Shown here in pieces: positions 44,715 through 54,658 of a DNA stretch of 64,000 nucleotides. The stretch is from Bradyrhizobium yuanmingense. GTDB taxonomy: Bacteria > Pseudomonadota > Alphaproteobacteria > Rhizobiales > Xanthobacteraceae. Made by a program: the position numbers and the translations under genes. Below the pieces are notes generated by a model. It was not told the origin of the DNA. It did not search any database and worked only from the letters and a program-made list of their open reading frames with translations. Position 1 is the stretch's first letter. Every line of letters begins with the position of its first letter. The stretch covers positions 59,344-123,343 of the forward strand of contig NZ_JARFML010000025.1 of assembly GCF_029167105.1 (NCBI RefSeq). The letters are read 5' to 3'.

Positions 44715-46976
44715 TCAGGCTGTTCCTCTCAGGCCTGACGATCTTTCGGCGATCTGCAGAGCGGCGAGCCAGGCTTGTCCGAGGCTCAAACCACCGTCAT
44801 TGGGTGGTACCTCGCGAGACAGCAGCGGAGCAAGACCAGCTGCCATGCAACCGCGCTGGATTTCATCCGCCAGCACCATGTTCTGAAAACAGCCACCGCT
44901 CAGAACGACAGTAGAGACACCGGTCGTTCGCGCAGCGCGCGTGACCCAATCAACGCAGCCAGCGGCAAACGTGCCATGAAACAGCCCCGCTCCCTCGTTC
45001 ACGTCAATCTCGTCTGCGATCAAGGCCACAAACAGCGGCCCAAACGATAGCACGCCGTCATCGATCAACCAGCCGTCTTCGAGTACCGCCGTCCCCCGCA
45101 CACAGGCTTCGAGCTTCATCGCGGCTTCGCCCTCATAGGTCTGCAAAGTCGCAATTCCCAGCAGCGCCGCCGCTGCGTCGAACAGCCGGCCTGCGCTGGT
45201 GGTGTTGGCACCGCCCGCCTGATCGAGCAGTGACGGCAGAGGTTTGGCCTGTGGCTGCGCTGCAAAGCGACCTCGGATGTCGTGTCCCCGCCCCAGCCAG
45301 TGGAGTATTGCGCTCGCCATGCGCCAGGGCTCGCGAGCGGCACGATCTCCACCAGGCATTTTTAGCGGCGCAAGATGCCCGATGCGTTGAAACCTGATCC
45401 CTTCGCATAACAAGAGCTCGCCGCCCCAATTGCCGCCGTCGGAGCCATAGCCATGGCCGTCGAGCACCAGAGCGAGCGTAGGTCGCTCAAGGCGATGCTC
45501 TGCGATGACGGCGGCAGCATGCGCATGGTGATGCTGGACAGCGATCCGCGCGCGGCCGGTTGCTTCCGCAAAGCAGGTAGATGCCATATCGGGATGCAAA
45601 TCATGGGCAACAACAACAGGCTCCACGTCGAGGGTTGACGTGAGGTGCCGGATAGTCTCCTCGAAGAAGCGGATGCCTTCGACCGTGTCGAGGTCACCAA
45701 TATGTTGCGAGATGAAAGCTTCATCTCCCCGTGTCAGTGTGATGGTCGATTTCAGCGCACCACCGACGGCGAGCACGGGCGGCACCGATCGCGCGAGCCG
45801 AACCGGTTCGGGAACATAGCCGCGGGCGCGGCGAATGAATTGACGCCGTCCCGCAACCACCGACACAACGGAATCATCGGCCCGCGTCAGGATATTACGA
45901 TCATGCGTCACAATAAGATCGGCGATGCGCCCCAGTCGCTGCAGAGCCTCTGCGTTGTCGATCGGGAGCGGTTCGCCGCTAAAATTGGCGCTGGTACACA
46001 CGATGACCCAACCCTTATGCTCACGAGATGCACCTAGTGAACGAAGCACATGAAAAATGAGGTGATGCAGCGGGGCTCCAGGCAGCATGACGCCGACGCG
46101 CGACAAACCAGGGGCCAATGCGGGGGCTAGCCTATTGCGCGACCGCAGGAGAACGATCGGACAGGCTACAGACTCAAGGAGCGCGAGCTCCGTGGCATCC
46201 GCCTCTGCAATCTCGCTAACCTGGTCCAAGGAACCAACCATCACGGCAAACGGCTTCTGGTCGCGCTGCTTTTTCTGACGCAAACGATGGACAGCATCAT
46301 GGTTACGAGCGTCACAAAGCAGCTGGTATCCTCCAATTCCCTTGATCGCGACGATTTCGCCGCCGGCGATCGCCGCGCCGATAGCATTGATCCCATGACT
46401 GAGCCGAGGGCCGCACGTCGGGCACGCGATCGATTCCGCCCGAAATCTGCGGCTCGCCGGACTTGAATATTCAGCCGAGCAATCGGGACACATCACAAAG
46501 GCCTTCATCGCGGTGTTACGACGATCATACGGAAGCTGTTCGGTGATTGTGTAGCGCGGTCCGCAATGGGAGCAGTTGATGAAGGCATAGAGGTAACGGC
46601 GGTTTTTCGAGTCGAACAACTCGCCGAGACATTCCTGGCAGGTTGCAGCATCAGCGGCGATCCGGCTCGACAGCTTGCCTCCTTCGCTGGTGCGGATCGA
46701 AAAGCCTTTGGTCGCAAGCGCATCGATCGCTTGAACGGAGATGTGGTCGATGCGCGCCAACGGAGGCTTTTCGAGCGGCAAAGCGGTCAAAAATTCGGAC
46801 GTACGGTTGCCCTCGACCTCAATGATGACTCCGCTTGCATCGTTGGCGACGAACCCTCCCAAGCCATAGCGGCTAGCGAGACCATAGACATAGGGACGAA
46901 AGCCGACCCCCTGCACGGTCCCGCTGAGTCGCAGACGCAGTCGTATTCCCTCGCAGGTGATGGCGTCTACCCTCAT
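44715..46976 (-). CDS. hypF: carbamoyltransferase HypF
   Basis: A 753-residue HypF. The order is acylphosphatase domain (LRLSGTVQGVGFRPYVYGLA), two zinc-finger motifs (CQECLGELF ... CSHCGPRYT and CPDCSAEYS ... CPTCGPRL), YrdC-like domain, and Kae1-like domain with HHHAHAAAVIAEH. It produces the CN ligand precursor from carbamoyl phosphate and transfers it to HypE. The start overlaps the hypB stop. Confidence 0.97.
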   Translation of the reverse strand: MRVDAITCEGIRLRLRLSGTVQGVGFRPYVYGLASRYGLGGFVANDASGVIIEVEGNRTSEFLTALPLEKPPLARIDHISVQAIDALATKGFSIRTSEGGKLSSRIAADAATCQECLGELFDSKNRRYLYAFINCSHCGPRYTITEQLPYDRRNTAMKAFVMCPDCSAEYSSPASRRFRAESIACPTCGPRLSHGINAIGAAIAGGEIVAIKGIGGYQLLCDARNHDAVHRLRQKKQRDQKPFAVMVGSLDQVSEIAEADATELALLESVACPIVLLRSRNRLAPALAPGLSRVGVMLPGAPLHHLIFHVLRSLGASREHKGWVIVCTSANFSGEPLPIDNAEALQRLGRIADLIVTHDRNILTRADDSVVSVVAGRRQFIRRARGYVPEPVRLARSVPPVLAVGGALKSTITLTRGDEAFISQHIGDLDTVEGIRFFEETIRHLTSTLDVEPVVVAHDLHPDMASTCFAEATGRARIAVQHHHAHAAAVIAEHRLERPTLALVLDGHGYGSDGGNWGGELLLCEGIRFQRIGHLAPLKMPGGDRAAREPWRMASAILHWLGRGHDIRGRFAAQPQAKPLPSLLDQAGGANTTSAGRLFDAAAALLGIATLQTYEGEAAMKLEACVRGTAVLEDGWLIDDGVLSFGPLFVALIADEIDVNEGAGLFHGTFAAGCVDWVTRAARTTGVSTVVLSGGCFQNMVLADEIQRGCMAAGLAPLLSREVPPNDGGLSLGQAWLAALQIAERSSGLRGTA

Positions 46977-47932
46977 CCCGTTGTGTCCTCGACGAGATGT
47001 CTCCGATGCGCAGGCTGTTTCTGCAGCCAGCCGTAGAGCGCGCCAAAGCCCTCGCCGGTTCGCGCCGAAACGGGCAGCACTTCGATGTTTGGGCTGACCC
47101 GTGTCACAAATTCGATCGTGCGATTCAAATCGAAGTCCACCATCGGTGCTAGATCAATCTTGTTGATCAGCATGAGAGAAGATGCGGCAAATATGTCCGG
47201 ATATTTGAGCGGCTTGTCTTCACCCTCGGTGGTCGAGAACACCACGATTTTGCAAGCCTCTCCAAGATCGAATGCCGCGGGACAAACCAGATTTCCGACA
47301 TTCTCTATGAAGAGAATACCGCCATTGAGTGGCGGCAAGAGACGATAAGCTTGGCCGACCATCGCAGCATCCAAATGGCAGCCCTTGCCGGTATTGATTT
47401 GAACTGCGGGCACGCCGGTTGCGCGGATGCGTTCGGCATCGTTCGAGGTCTGCTGATCACCCTCGATAACCCCAACCGGGATCTTCCGCTTCAGCTCGGA
47501 AAGGGCGCGAACGAGCAGCGAGGTTTTGCCCGCGCCAGGACTGGAAAGAAGATTGTACACGACCAAGTCATCGGCAACGAAGCGCGCGCGGTTTTCGGCG
47601 GCGATCCGATTGTTCTTGCTCAGAATATCGCGGCCAACCTGAATGATCCGATCGCTGCTCATGCCCACAACTCTCAAGCCGGCCGGGTCGGTGCCGCAAT
47701 CCACAAGCGCTTCTCCGCCATGAGCTTGCTGATGACCAACATCATGATGATGATCATGGCCGTAGTCAGTGGGGAGCGGACATCGCATTTCTAGGCCGCC
47801 GCACACATGATCATGGTGGTGATTATGATGATCACGCGCATCTTCACAGCGATGGTCCTTGGCTCGCGCATTTTGCACGTCGGCGCAATTAGTGGAGGGA
47901 ACTCCTCCGCCGCAGCCGCATACGGTACACAT
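46973..47932 (-). CDS. hypB: nickel-loading GTPase HypB
   Basis: A 319-residue HypB. The N-terminus has the CTVCGCGGG nickel motif, followed by a histidine-rich stretch (HHNHHHDH, HDHHHDVGHQQAHGG) that can store nickel. The GTPase P-loop is SSPGAGKTS. It delivers nickel to the hydrogenase large subunit with HypA. ATG 47932 shares one base with the hypA stop (TGATG). Confidence 0.97.
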   Translation of the reverse strand: MCTVCGCGGGVPSTNCADVQNARAKDHRCEDARDHHNHHHDHVCGGLEMRCPLPTDYGHDHHHDVGHQQAHGGEALVDCGTDPAGLRVVGMSSDRIIQVGRDILSKNNRIAAENRARFVADDLVVYNLLSSPGAGKTSLLVRALSELKRKIPVGVIEGDQQTSNDAERIRATGVPAVQINTGKGCHLDAAMVGQAYRLLPPLNGGILFIENVGNLVCPAAFDLGEACKIVVFSTTEGEDKPLKYPDIFAASSLMLINKIDLAPMVDFDLNRTIEFVTRVSPNIEVLPVSARTGEGFGALYGWLQKQPAHRRHLVEDTTG

Positions 47933-48273
47933 CAATCGATCTCCAGCTCTTTCAGGCGCATCTTTTCGCCTGCCGTCACCTGCAGCTTATAGCTGCCGCA
48001 GCAGGGGCACGGCGCATACCGTTGCGCAATCTCAACACTCCTCGAACAGGCCATGCACCAGGCGACGCCAGGTAATTCGACGATTTCGAGAACCGCGCCA
48101 TCGGCAATCGTGCGCACGGCAACAACCGGAAAGCAGAACTTCATCGCTTCGGCATCGACATGGCTCAACGCTCCGATCTCCACACACACGGTCCTTACCT
48201 TCGAGAACGATCGCCGACGCGCCTCTTCCTCAACGATCTCCATGATGCCTTCACAAAGCGCCATTTCATGCAT
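47932..48273 (-). CDS. hypA: nickel metallochaperone HypA
   Basis: A 113-residue HypA starting MHEMALCEGIMEIVEEEA, with the nickel-binding His2 and the zinc site (WCMACSR ... CPCCGSYKLQV). The start at 48273 is fixed by the MHE motif and overlaps the end of hupK. Confidence 0.95.
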   Translation of the reverse strand: MHEMALCEGIMEIVEEEARRRSFSKVRTVCVEIGALSHVDAEAMKFCFPVVAVRTIADGAVLEIVELPGVAWCMACSRSVEIAQRYAPCPCCGSYKLQVTAGEKMRLKELEID

Positions 48274-49363
48274 GTCCGGATTCAACAATTTTTTGCGTGA
48301 AGGCGACGCAAGGATCGAATGATGCAATCATGGCGCGAACCGCACCCTCTTGATGTTGTCTCGCTCTCAGCACCGCACCCTGCAGGCTCCTGGCAAGCGG
48401 CCCTCGCTTGTGAAAATTCCACTCGGTCGGCGCAAGATATTCGAATCGCGCTATCTGCCCGTACCGATCGAGCTCAACCGCGTGATAGAGACGTCCCCTG
48501 GCACATTCGACCCCAGCCGCACCACAGCCCCGCCCTAGGCTGTAGCTTTTGACGATCCCTTCCTCGGCTGTCTCGGGATGCGCACCAGCCTTGAGCCAAG
48601 TAAACAGTTGGACGATTTCGGCAATCCTCGCCTTCAGTCGCTCGGCCGGACCCGACCGGCCAAGCGAGAGCCGATCACGCAGCATTTGGCGCGCCCAGGG
48701 ACCAGTCTCAGGAATACGGCCCTCCAAGTCGGGGCAATTGCCAGATCTCGCATCTCGGCCGAGCAGCCGTTCAATGATTTCGCAGTCGTCAGCAGCGGAC
48801 AGGAACGACTGCTGCGTCAACTTTGGCTCCAATACGCCCCCCTCGAGTGCTGCCATCCGAAGCGCGAGTGCGCTACCGGGCATCAATGTGCCATCGTCGT
48901 CCGATATCCTGAGTCCAGCCAGCGCAGCCGCAACCCGCGCTGTTACTGCGCATCGATCCGGCCCACTCTGGTACCCTTCTCGACCGACCAGCACCGAGTT
49001 GTCTTTTATAAGGGCGCGGATAGCCGCGGAACCGCTGATGTCCAGCGCGAGATGCTCGATAATCAGACCTCGTATCAACTCCGTCAGCCGCTCGACCACG
49101 ACTTGCGTGGTACAATGCGCCCTCGTCATAGTGCTGACTTCCTGGCCGCGCGCCGCCTCGATCGCGGAAAGGAATGCCACCCGGTGCGCTGCCGCACACA
49201 ACGGGAAGAGTCGCGGCAGCACGTCGAGCAATGAAACGGCCGGTTTGCCGGCGAACAGCCGCCCCACCGGCGGCTTGACCCGCGGCAGGATCCCGACCGC
49301 GGCAACTGTGTCGCCAACAAGGGATACGGTGATGTCGATCCGGTTGCACACGGCGGGCCTCAT
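48266..49363 (-). CDS. hupK: hydrogenase accessory protein HupK
   Basis: A 365-residue protein related to the hydrogenase large subunit but without its active-site cysteines; the C-terminal DPCVAFT corresponds to the DPCxxC motif with the second cysteine absent. HupK is thought to be a scaffold during large-subunit maturation. It overlaps hupJ and hypA. Confidence 0.9.
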   Translation of the reverse strand: MRPAVCNRIDITVSLVGDTVAAVGILPRVKPPVGRLFAGKPAVSLLDVLPRLFPLCAAAHRVAFLSAIEAARGQEVSTMTRAHCTTQVVVERLTELIRGLIIEHLALDISGSAAIRALIKDNSVLVGREGYQSGPDRCAVTARVAAALAGLRISDDDGTLMPGSALALRMAALEGGVLEPKLTQQSFLSAADDCEIIERLLGRDARSGNCPDLEGRIPETGPWARQMLRDRLSLGRSGPAERLKARIAEIVQLFTWLKAGAHPETAEEGIVKSYSLGRGCGAAGVECARGRLYHAVELDRYGQIARFEYLAPTEWNFHKRGPLARSLQGAVLRARQHQEGAVRAMIASFDPCVAFTQKIVESGHA

Positions 49364-49887
49364 GTACCCCGCTCCGCCAGTGCACCGCGTAAAAAGTGCC
49401 TGCGGTCGATCAAACCGAAGCGTGGTGCGTTGGACGAGTGTGACGCTGCGACCGAAGACATAAGTACAGCGAGTGCCGCTTCGGCGATGGCTCGGGTAGA
49501 TGCCATGTCGTCGAACCCCAACATCGGCGAGAACAGGGAGGCACTTGCAATCGGTCCCACGGGTGCCACTTCAGCAGGCGAGAATTCAAGCGTGCCACAT
49601 GGAAATCGCAAGCGCAGACTCGATCCCGGTCCTGTCGACGATTGCGCAGCTGCGGGTGGCGCAGATATGACCACGTTCATGAACCATGGCCTGACCATCA
49701 CTCCGACGATCCCACCTTCATGCCCGCGAAAGCCGATCGCTTCGACGCTCAAGGCCTTGTTGAAGAATGGAAGTTCGCGCATGATGCGATCGGAGATACC
49801 GCGATATCCCTCCGCGAGCTTCTCGTCCCATGCCGATGCATCGGTGCGATCGCTCCTGCGCGGATACCGTTCGCGGTCAGGCGTCAT
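49360..49887 (-). CDS. hupJ: hydrogenase assembly protein HupJ
   Basis: A 175-residue HupJ/HybE family protein (ELPFFNKALSVEAIGFRG, VMVRPWFMNVV, RFPCGTLEFSP). It is an accessory protein for small-subunit or Tat-dependent assembly. It overlaps hupI by 11 bases. Confidence 0.9.
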   Translation of the reverse strand: MTPDRERYPRRSDRTDASAWDEKLAEGYRGISDRIMRELPFFNKALSVEAIGFRGHEGGIVGVMVRPWFMNVVISAPPAAAQSSTGPGSSLRLRFPCGTLEFSPAEVAPVGPIASASLFSPMLGFDDMASTRAIAEAALAVLMSSVAASHSSNAPRFGLIDRRHFLRGALAERGT

Positions 49888-50092
49888 CTTCAATCGACAT
49901 GAACTTAGATTTGGGTGCGTCGCAATTTGGACATCGCCAATCTTCGGACAATGCGGCAAAAGGCGTTCCGGCAGCAATCCGCGCCGTCTCGTCGCCGTCA
50001 GCCGGATCGTAGACGATCCAGCAGATGCTGCACTCCATGCGGGCGCCATCTGCGAGATTCTGTCGGATACCAAAATTTTCGAGCTTCGTCAT
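49877..50092 (-). CDS. hupI: rubredoxin HupI
   Basis: A 71-residue rubredoxin with MECSICWIVYDP and DWRCPNCDAPKSKF providing four cysteine ligands to one iron. Hup rubredoxins help protect or build the small-subunit Fe-S clusters in oxygen. Overlaps hupH by ATGA. Confidence 0.95.
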   Translation of the reverse strand: MTKLENFGIRQNLADGARMECSICWIVYDPADGDETARIAAGTPFAALSEDWRCPNCDAPKSKFMSIEDDA

Positions 50093-51081
50093 TTGAAGTA
50101 TGCCTCCATAATCTCCCTTAGGCGTTCGGCGGAGTCCTCGAGATCCTCGTCGGCTGCTAAGACGGCCGTCGGCACGTCGCCGATCTCCAGCGTGTCCAGG
50201 ATGATGCTATCGATGGAATTAAAGAACTGCACCGACCAGACGTTCCGGACGCTCGTCGTCTGCACTCGACAACTGCCGTAATCGCGTGAGATGAGCTGGA
50301 CCGGCCCGCTGCCGAGGCTTTGTTGCAGAAAGGCCAGGTCGACGGAGTTCATCGGCAGCAGCGTGAAGTTGATGATGTGCGTGCTCATGCCAGGCCGCCA
50401 GGCCAGCGCCCGTCCGCAAGCTTCCGCGAGCACCGGCAGCACGTTCATCGCGCCATCCGGCACCACGTCGATCATCAGATCGGTTGACGTCAGATCGGTT
50501 GCGGCGCGCCGCACGATCTCCGGGATCGCACCAATCTCAACGTACTCGCGTGCCGCCTGGCCTTCGAAGCCCACGTGCCAGATTCCGGCAAACACCGATT
50601 CCTGGAGTTGCGCCGCAGCGCCATCCGGCAGCGCTACGATGCCGGCGACCTCTCCCTTCCCAAGCACGTCGGCGACCAGATCGCGCTCAAGTTCATTGAG
50701 ATGCCCGAGCCTAAACAATTGCGCTCGAACACAGCTCTTCTGGCGTGAAACGGCAGCGGCTACGTTTGATAACAGCGCGATGGCATTCGGGCATTTCCTT
50801 GCGAGTTTCCCACCATCAAGTGAAGCGAGCATAGGCAGTGCACCTGCGGCTGACCGGCCATTAGGGATCTTGTCGACATTTCCCGCGTCGACAGGAACGA
50901 AGCTGAACGGCTGCGCGTCGCGTTTTGGCGCGATCCATACACCTGCCTTCACGACGCCAGCCCTCGTTGGGTCCGCTGAGGAACGATTTACACGATCAGC
51001 CGCAGCCAATCGCGCTTCTGTAGTCCAAGCCTCGGATAGAGCGAGCCGCGTCAGATTATTCGTTCCCGGCTGCTCGTTCAT
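50089..51081 (-). CDS. hupH: hydrogenase expression/formation protein HupH
   Basis: A 330-residue HupH/HyaF protein. The conserved body runs from ALPMLASLDG through the C-terminal NVWSVQFFNSIDSIILDTLEIGDVPTAVLAADEDLEDSAERL. The N-terminal 80 residues (after MNEQPGTNNL) make it longer than the roughly 280 residues I expect; the start at 51081 follows GAAAGGCGG. It is separated from hupF by 134 bases, where hupG would lie in related clusters. Confidence 0.9.
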   Translation of the reverse strand: MNEQPGTNNLTRLALSEAWTTEARLAAADRVNRSSADPTRAGVVKAGVWIAPKRDAQPFSFVPVDAGNVDKIPNGRSAAGALPMLASLDGGKLARKCPNAIALLSNVAAAVSRQKSCVRAQLFRLGHLNELERDLVADVLGKGEVAGIVALPDGAAAQLQESVFAGIWHVGFEGQAAREYVEIGAIPEIVRRAATDLTSTDLMIDVVPDGAMNVLPVLAEACGRALAWRPGMSTHIINFTLLPMNSVDLAFLQQSLGSGPVQLISRDYGSCRVQTTSVRNVWSVQFFNSIDSIILDTLEIGDVPTAVLAADEDLEDSAERLREIMEAYFK

Positions 51082-51214
51082 AAACCGCCTTTCTGATGGT
51101 CTCTGGTTGTGCTGCACGGGGTGTTAGCAAGCGACGTGCCAATGATGCTTGTTCGCGATTTCCTTCCTGCCTGGATCAGCAGTGCCAAACGCTCCCAATA
51201 ACGCAAGCGGCCGG

Positions 51215-51505
51215 CTAGCGCAGGTGCTTGGGAAGTTGAGGCTCGTGATCAATCAAGTCCGCAAAAAAGCGATCGTAGTCTTCGCCGTTTAGGATCGCAT
51301 GAAGAGCGTCAAGCGCCTGTGCGATCAGCCGCGCTTCGTCGTCATCCAAGAGCCGCACCGCAGTGTCGATACACACAAGCACCTTGGAGCCAACTGAAGG
51401 CTCGGACAGCAGTATGACCGAGACGCGCCGCTGCTGATTACTATACTCGCACAGCGCGGACCTACCGTCGGTCTCAATAATCGTCATTGGGAGGCCAAGG
51501 CACAC
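51215..51505 (-). CDS. hupF: HypC-like chaperone HupF
   Basis: A 96-residue member of the HypC/HupF family, beginning MCLGLPMTIIETDG with the conserved second-position cysteine and a C-terminal extension typical of HupF. It protects the HupL precursor during iron-centre loading in oxygen. It begins 36 bases after hupD. Confidence 0.94.
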   Translation of the reverse strand: MCLGLPMTIIETDGRSALCEYSNQQRRVSVILLSEPSVGSKVLVCIDTAVRLLDDDEARLIAQALDALHAILNGEDYDRFFADLIDHEPQLPKHLR

Positions 51506-51541
51506 GTTGTACTCCGCGTCCCGTTAGACCGACCCGCGCCT

Positions 51542-52117
51542 TCATCTCTCATAGTTTTCATAGTTGATATCATTTGCAAGCAGACGTTCCGTTTCAGGCA
51601 GCGGCACGGTCCGCATTTTTGCCGGTGAACCCCACTGCGCCAGCAGTTCGCAAGCCAGTTCGATCGCAGGCGCAATCTGGGCGCGCACTGGACGGGTCAG
51701 CGGCCCACCCCAACTTTCCAGGTCCAGCGGTTGACAGCCGATCAGAGCGAGCTCTCGTGGACAACGGCCAAGCAGGTCTGCCGCACTTAAGACCTCCTGA
51801 AAGCCGGTCTGATGCAGGCTCAACTTCTTTGCGGCGGTGAATTTCGGCACCTCGTTGCCTTGCACGAGCTTCAACCTTCCCGGTGGGAGGCCATAGTCGA
51901 TGGCATCGAACACGATCAGGCAGTCGGCTAACTGCAGAAAACTGACGAGGTAGAGCCCTAGCGTGCCGCCATCGAGTACGGATACATTTTGGGGAACGAT
52001 GTAGCCGCGGTGGAACGTCTCCACTACTCGCACACCGAACCCCTCATCAGCCCACAGGATGTTGCCGATGCCAAGCACCAGGATCGATCTCGTCTTCTTA
52101 GAACTCGGTGTCGCCAT
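51542..52117 (-). CDS. hupD: hydrogenase maturation endopeptidase HupD
   Basis: A 191-residue M52-type endopeptidase (LVLGIGNILWADEGFGVRV, FDAIDYGLPPG, and SLHQTGFQEVL). It removes the HupL C-terminal peptide after nickel insertion; the Glu, Asp and His nickel-sensing residues are in these motifs. Confidence 0.95.
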   Translation of the reverse strand: MATPSSKKTRSILVLGIGNILWADEGFGVRVVETFHRGYIVPQNVSVLDGGTLGLYLVSFLQLADCLIVFDAIDYGLPPGRLKLVQGNEVPKFTAAKKLSLHQTGFQEVLSAADLLGRCPRELALIGCQPLDLESWGGPLTRPVRAQIAPAIELACELLAQWGSPAKMRTVPLPETERLLANDINYENYER

Positions 52118-52123
52118 CCTTGA

Positions 52124-52852
52124 TCAATCGCGCAAATCGCGCTCACCCGAAATTATGGCGGAGATGCTCCGGCGCGACATGATGTCTTCGCGAATTGCCG
52201 CATAGACGTGGATAAGCACAAATGTCACGATCACCCATAGGCCAAGATGGTGCAATGTATGGACGTCCTGACTGTTCGGCAGGACCCCAAAAATCCAGCC
52301 GAACAGCCCAAATTGCCAGCTTTCCTGGCCAGAGCCCTGTGCATAAAGTGCGAAGCCGGTGACGATCATGAACGCGGTCGTCAGCGTGAACATGGAAAAC
52401 ATCATGAGCTGAGCTGCGGGATTGTGACCCGCACATTTATCCGACCTGACCGCAAGGAGGGCGTACCAGCGAATCGTCTGCCACAGCTCATCCCAAAAGC
52501 ACCTGCGCCAGATCGGCACGTAGAAGATCTGCTTGGCATGGGGATTTCCCATCATGGCGCAATAGATGCGCAGCAGGAAGCCGACGGCGAGTACATAACC
52601 CGCCGAGAAATGAGCAAAGCGAATATAGCCGAAGAAGAAGTTGTCGCTTGCCTCTCCTGGCATGGTCGGTACCGCGGTTCCGATGAAGCAGCCAGTTATG
52701 GCCAGCACCATAATGGCTGCCGCATTGACCCAATGCCACACCCGCACCGGCATTTCATAGACGTAGACGACGTCACGATCAGCGCTGCGATCTTTCCCTG
52801 CCACGCCGACGGAACTAAGGACATTCAGGACTTGCGCGGTCTTGCCCGACAT
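52124..52852 (-). CDS. hupC: cytochrome b subunit HupC
   Basis: A 242-residue diheme cytochrome b with four transmembrane helices. Heme-binding histidines occur in VRVWHWVNAAAI, YIRFAHFSAGY and DVHTLHHLGLW. It anchors HupSL to the membrane and passes electrons to quinone. ATG 52852 was chosen to begin 8 bases after hupL ends. Confidence 0.96.
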   Translation of the reverse strand: MSGKTAQVLNVLSSVGVAGKDRSADRDVVYVYEMPVRVWHWVNAAAIMVLAITGCFIGTAVPTMPGEASDNFFFGYIRFAHFSAGYVLAVGFLLRIYCAMMGNPHAKQIFYVPIWRRCFWDELWQTIRWYALLAVRSDKCAGHNPAAQLMMFSMFTLTTAFMIVTGFALYAQGSGQESWQFGLFGWIFGVLPNSQDVHTLHHLGLWVIVTFVLIHVYAAIREDIMSRRSISAIISGERDLRD

Positions 52853-52860
52853 GAAGCCTC

Positions 52861-54651
52861 CTAGCGGACTGTGACTGAGGCCAGTTCTTGGCCGTCGGGA
52901 CTCATGACGTGGGTCGAGCACGCCAGGCACGGATCGAAGGAATGGATCGTACGCAGAATCTCCAGCGGCTTTCCGGGATCGGCCATTGGCGTGCCAATCA
53001 GAGAGGCTTCAAATGCGCCGATATTGCCCTTGGGATCGCGGGGCGAGCCATTCCACGTCGTGGGCACGACACATTGGTAGTTGTCGATCTTGCGGTCCTT
53101 GATCTTGATCCAGTGCCCGAGCGCGCCGCGCGGCGCCTCGGTGAAGCCGTAACCCTTGGCCTCCATCGGCCAGCTTTCCGGGTTCCACTTGCTGACATCG
53201 GCAGTCGCGGTGTCACCCGCCTTGATGTGGGCCACCAGCTTGTCCTGGAAATGGCGCATCTGATGTGCTGCCCACTGGCATTCAAGCGCGCGCGCTGCGG
53301 TGCGGCCGAGCGTAGAGAACAGCGCAGTCACCGGAAGCTTGAGTGCCTTGAGCAGTCTCTCAGCCGGTTCCTTGAACTCCGCTTTGTCCTGCGCATAACC
53401 TATAATGTACCGCGCCAGCGGTCCTACTTCGACGGCATTGCCGCGCCAGCGCGGCGCCTTGATCCAGGAATACTTGCCGCCTTCATCGAGCTCCTTGATA
53501 TCGGTCCTGGTACCCTTGAAGTTAGCGCCAAGCTCAAAATTCGGCTCGGTGATGCCGTCCCACGGATGCAGTCCTCTGAACTCATCAGGATATTTGTACC
53601 AGGAGTGCGCGACGAATTCTTGGATCTGGTCGGGATCTCCATGGTCGACTGGCAAGACCTCCCTGAGATTGCCGTTCAGGATGACGCCGCGCGGCACCCT
53701 GAGACTTTTCGTGGAATAGTCGTTGGCATTCTCGGGGACATCGCCGTAGGACATCACGCTCCTGCCTGACAGCCCGCACCCATACAGCCAGCCTCTGTAG
53801 AACGAGCCGATCAGTTCGATGTCCGGTAGATAAACCTGCTCCACGAACTCGATCGAACGGTCGATGATTGACGACACCAAATTGAGCCGCTCCATATTGA
53901 TGGCACCTATCGCACCATTGCCATCAACATTGATCGCGCAAGGCACGCCGCCGACCAGCCAGTTCGGATGCGGATTCTTGCCCCCATAGACGGCATGGAT
54001 CTTCACGATCTCTTTCTGGAAGTCGAGCGCTTCCGAATAGTGCGTCACCGCCATCAGGTTCGCTTCGGGCGAAAGTTTATAGGCCGGATGTCCCCAATAG
54101 GCGTTCTTGAAAGGGCCGAGCTGCCCTGAGTCGAAGAACTTGGTAAGCCTGATCTGCAAATCCTTGAAATAGCCCGGCGATGACCGCGGCCAAGGCGAGA
54201 CCGACTGCGCCAGCCTCGAGGTCGCCTTTGGATCGGCCTTCAGCGCTGAGAACACATCAACCCAATCCAGCGCGTGCAAGTGGTAGAAATGGACGAGGTG
54301 ATCATGCACCTGCAAACAAAGCTGCATGATATTGCGGATCGAATTGGCATTCTCCGGGATCGTAATGCCGAGCGCATTCTCAACAGCGCGCACGGAGGTG
54401 AGCGCATGGGTGCCGGTGCAAACACCGCAAATCCGCTCCGTGAACGCCCAGGCATCGCGCGGATCGCGTCCGCGCAGGATGGTTTCGATGCCACGCCACA
54501 TCGTTCCACTCGAGACGGCGTTGCAGATCACGTTGTCCGCGTCGAGATTGACTTCGACGCGAAGGTGGCCTTCAATCCGGGTCAGCGGATCAACGACAAT
54601 GCGCTTGCCAGAATTATCGGTTGTGAATCCATTGGGTGTCTGGACGCGCAT
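52861..54651 (-). CDS. hupL: uptake [NiFe] hydrogenase large subunit HupL
   Basis: A 596-residue large subunit. The L1 motif RICGVCTGTHALTSVRAVE and the C-terminal L2 motif DPCLACSTHVM supply the four cysteines of the NiFe site; HupD cleaves after the histidine. It oxidises hydrogen released by nitrogenase. Confidence 0.98.
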   Translation of the reverse strand: MRVQTPNGFTTDNSGKRIVVDPLTRIEGHLRVEVNLDADNVICNAVSSGTMWRGIETILRGRDPRDAWAFTERICGVCTGTHALTSVRAVENALGITIPENANSIRNIMQLCLQVHDHLVHFYHLHALDWVDVFSALKADPKATSRLAQSVSPWPRSSPGYFKDLQIRLTKFFDSGQLGPFKNAYWGHPAYKLSPEANLMAVTHYSEALDFQKEIVKIHAVYGGKNPHPNWLVGGVPCAINVDGNGAIGAINMERLNLVSSIIDRSIEFVEQVYLPDIELIGSFYRGWLYGCGLSGRSVMSYGDVPENANDYSTKSLRVPRGVILNGNLREVLPVDHGDPDQIQEFVAHSWYKYPDEFRGLHPWDGITEPNFELGANFKGTRTDIKELDEGGKYSWIKAPRWRGNAVEVGPLARYIIGYAQDKAEFKEPAERLLKALKLPVTALFSTLGRTAARALECQWAAHQMRHFQDKLVAHIKAGDTATADVSKWNPESWPMEAKGYGFTEAPRGALGHWIKIKDRKIDNYQCVVPTTWNGSPRDPKGNIGAFEASLIGTPMADPGKPLEILRTIHSFDPCLACSTHVMSPDGQELASVTVR

Positions 54652-54658
54652 CGTTGTT

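Noticed and set aside
53000..53800. Long plus-strand frame opposite hupL
   Set aside because: Antisense shadow of hupL without start signals.
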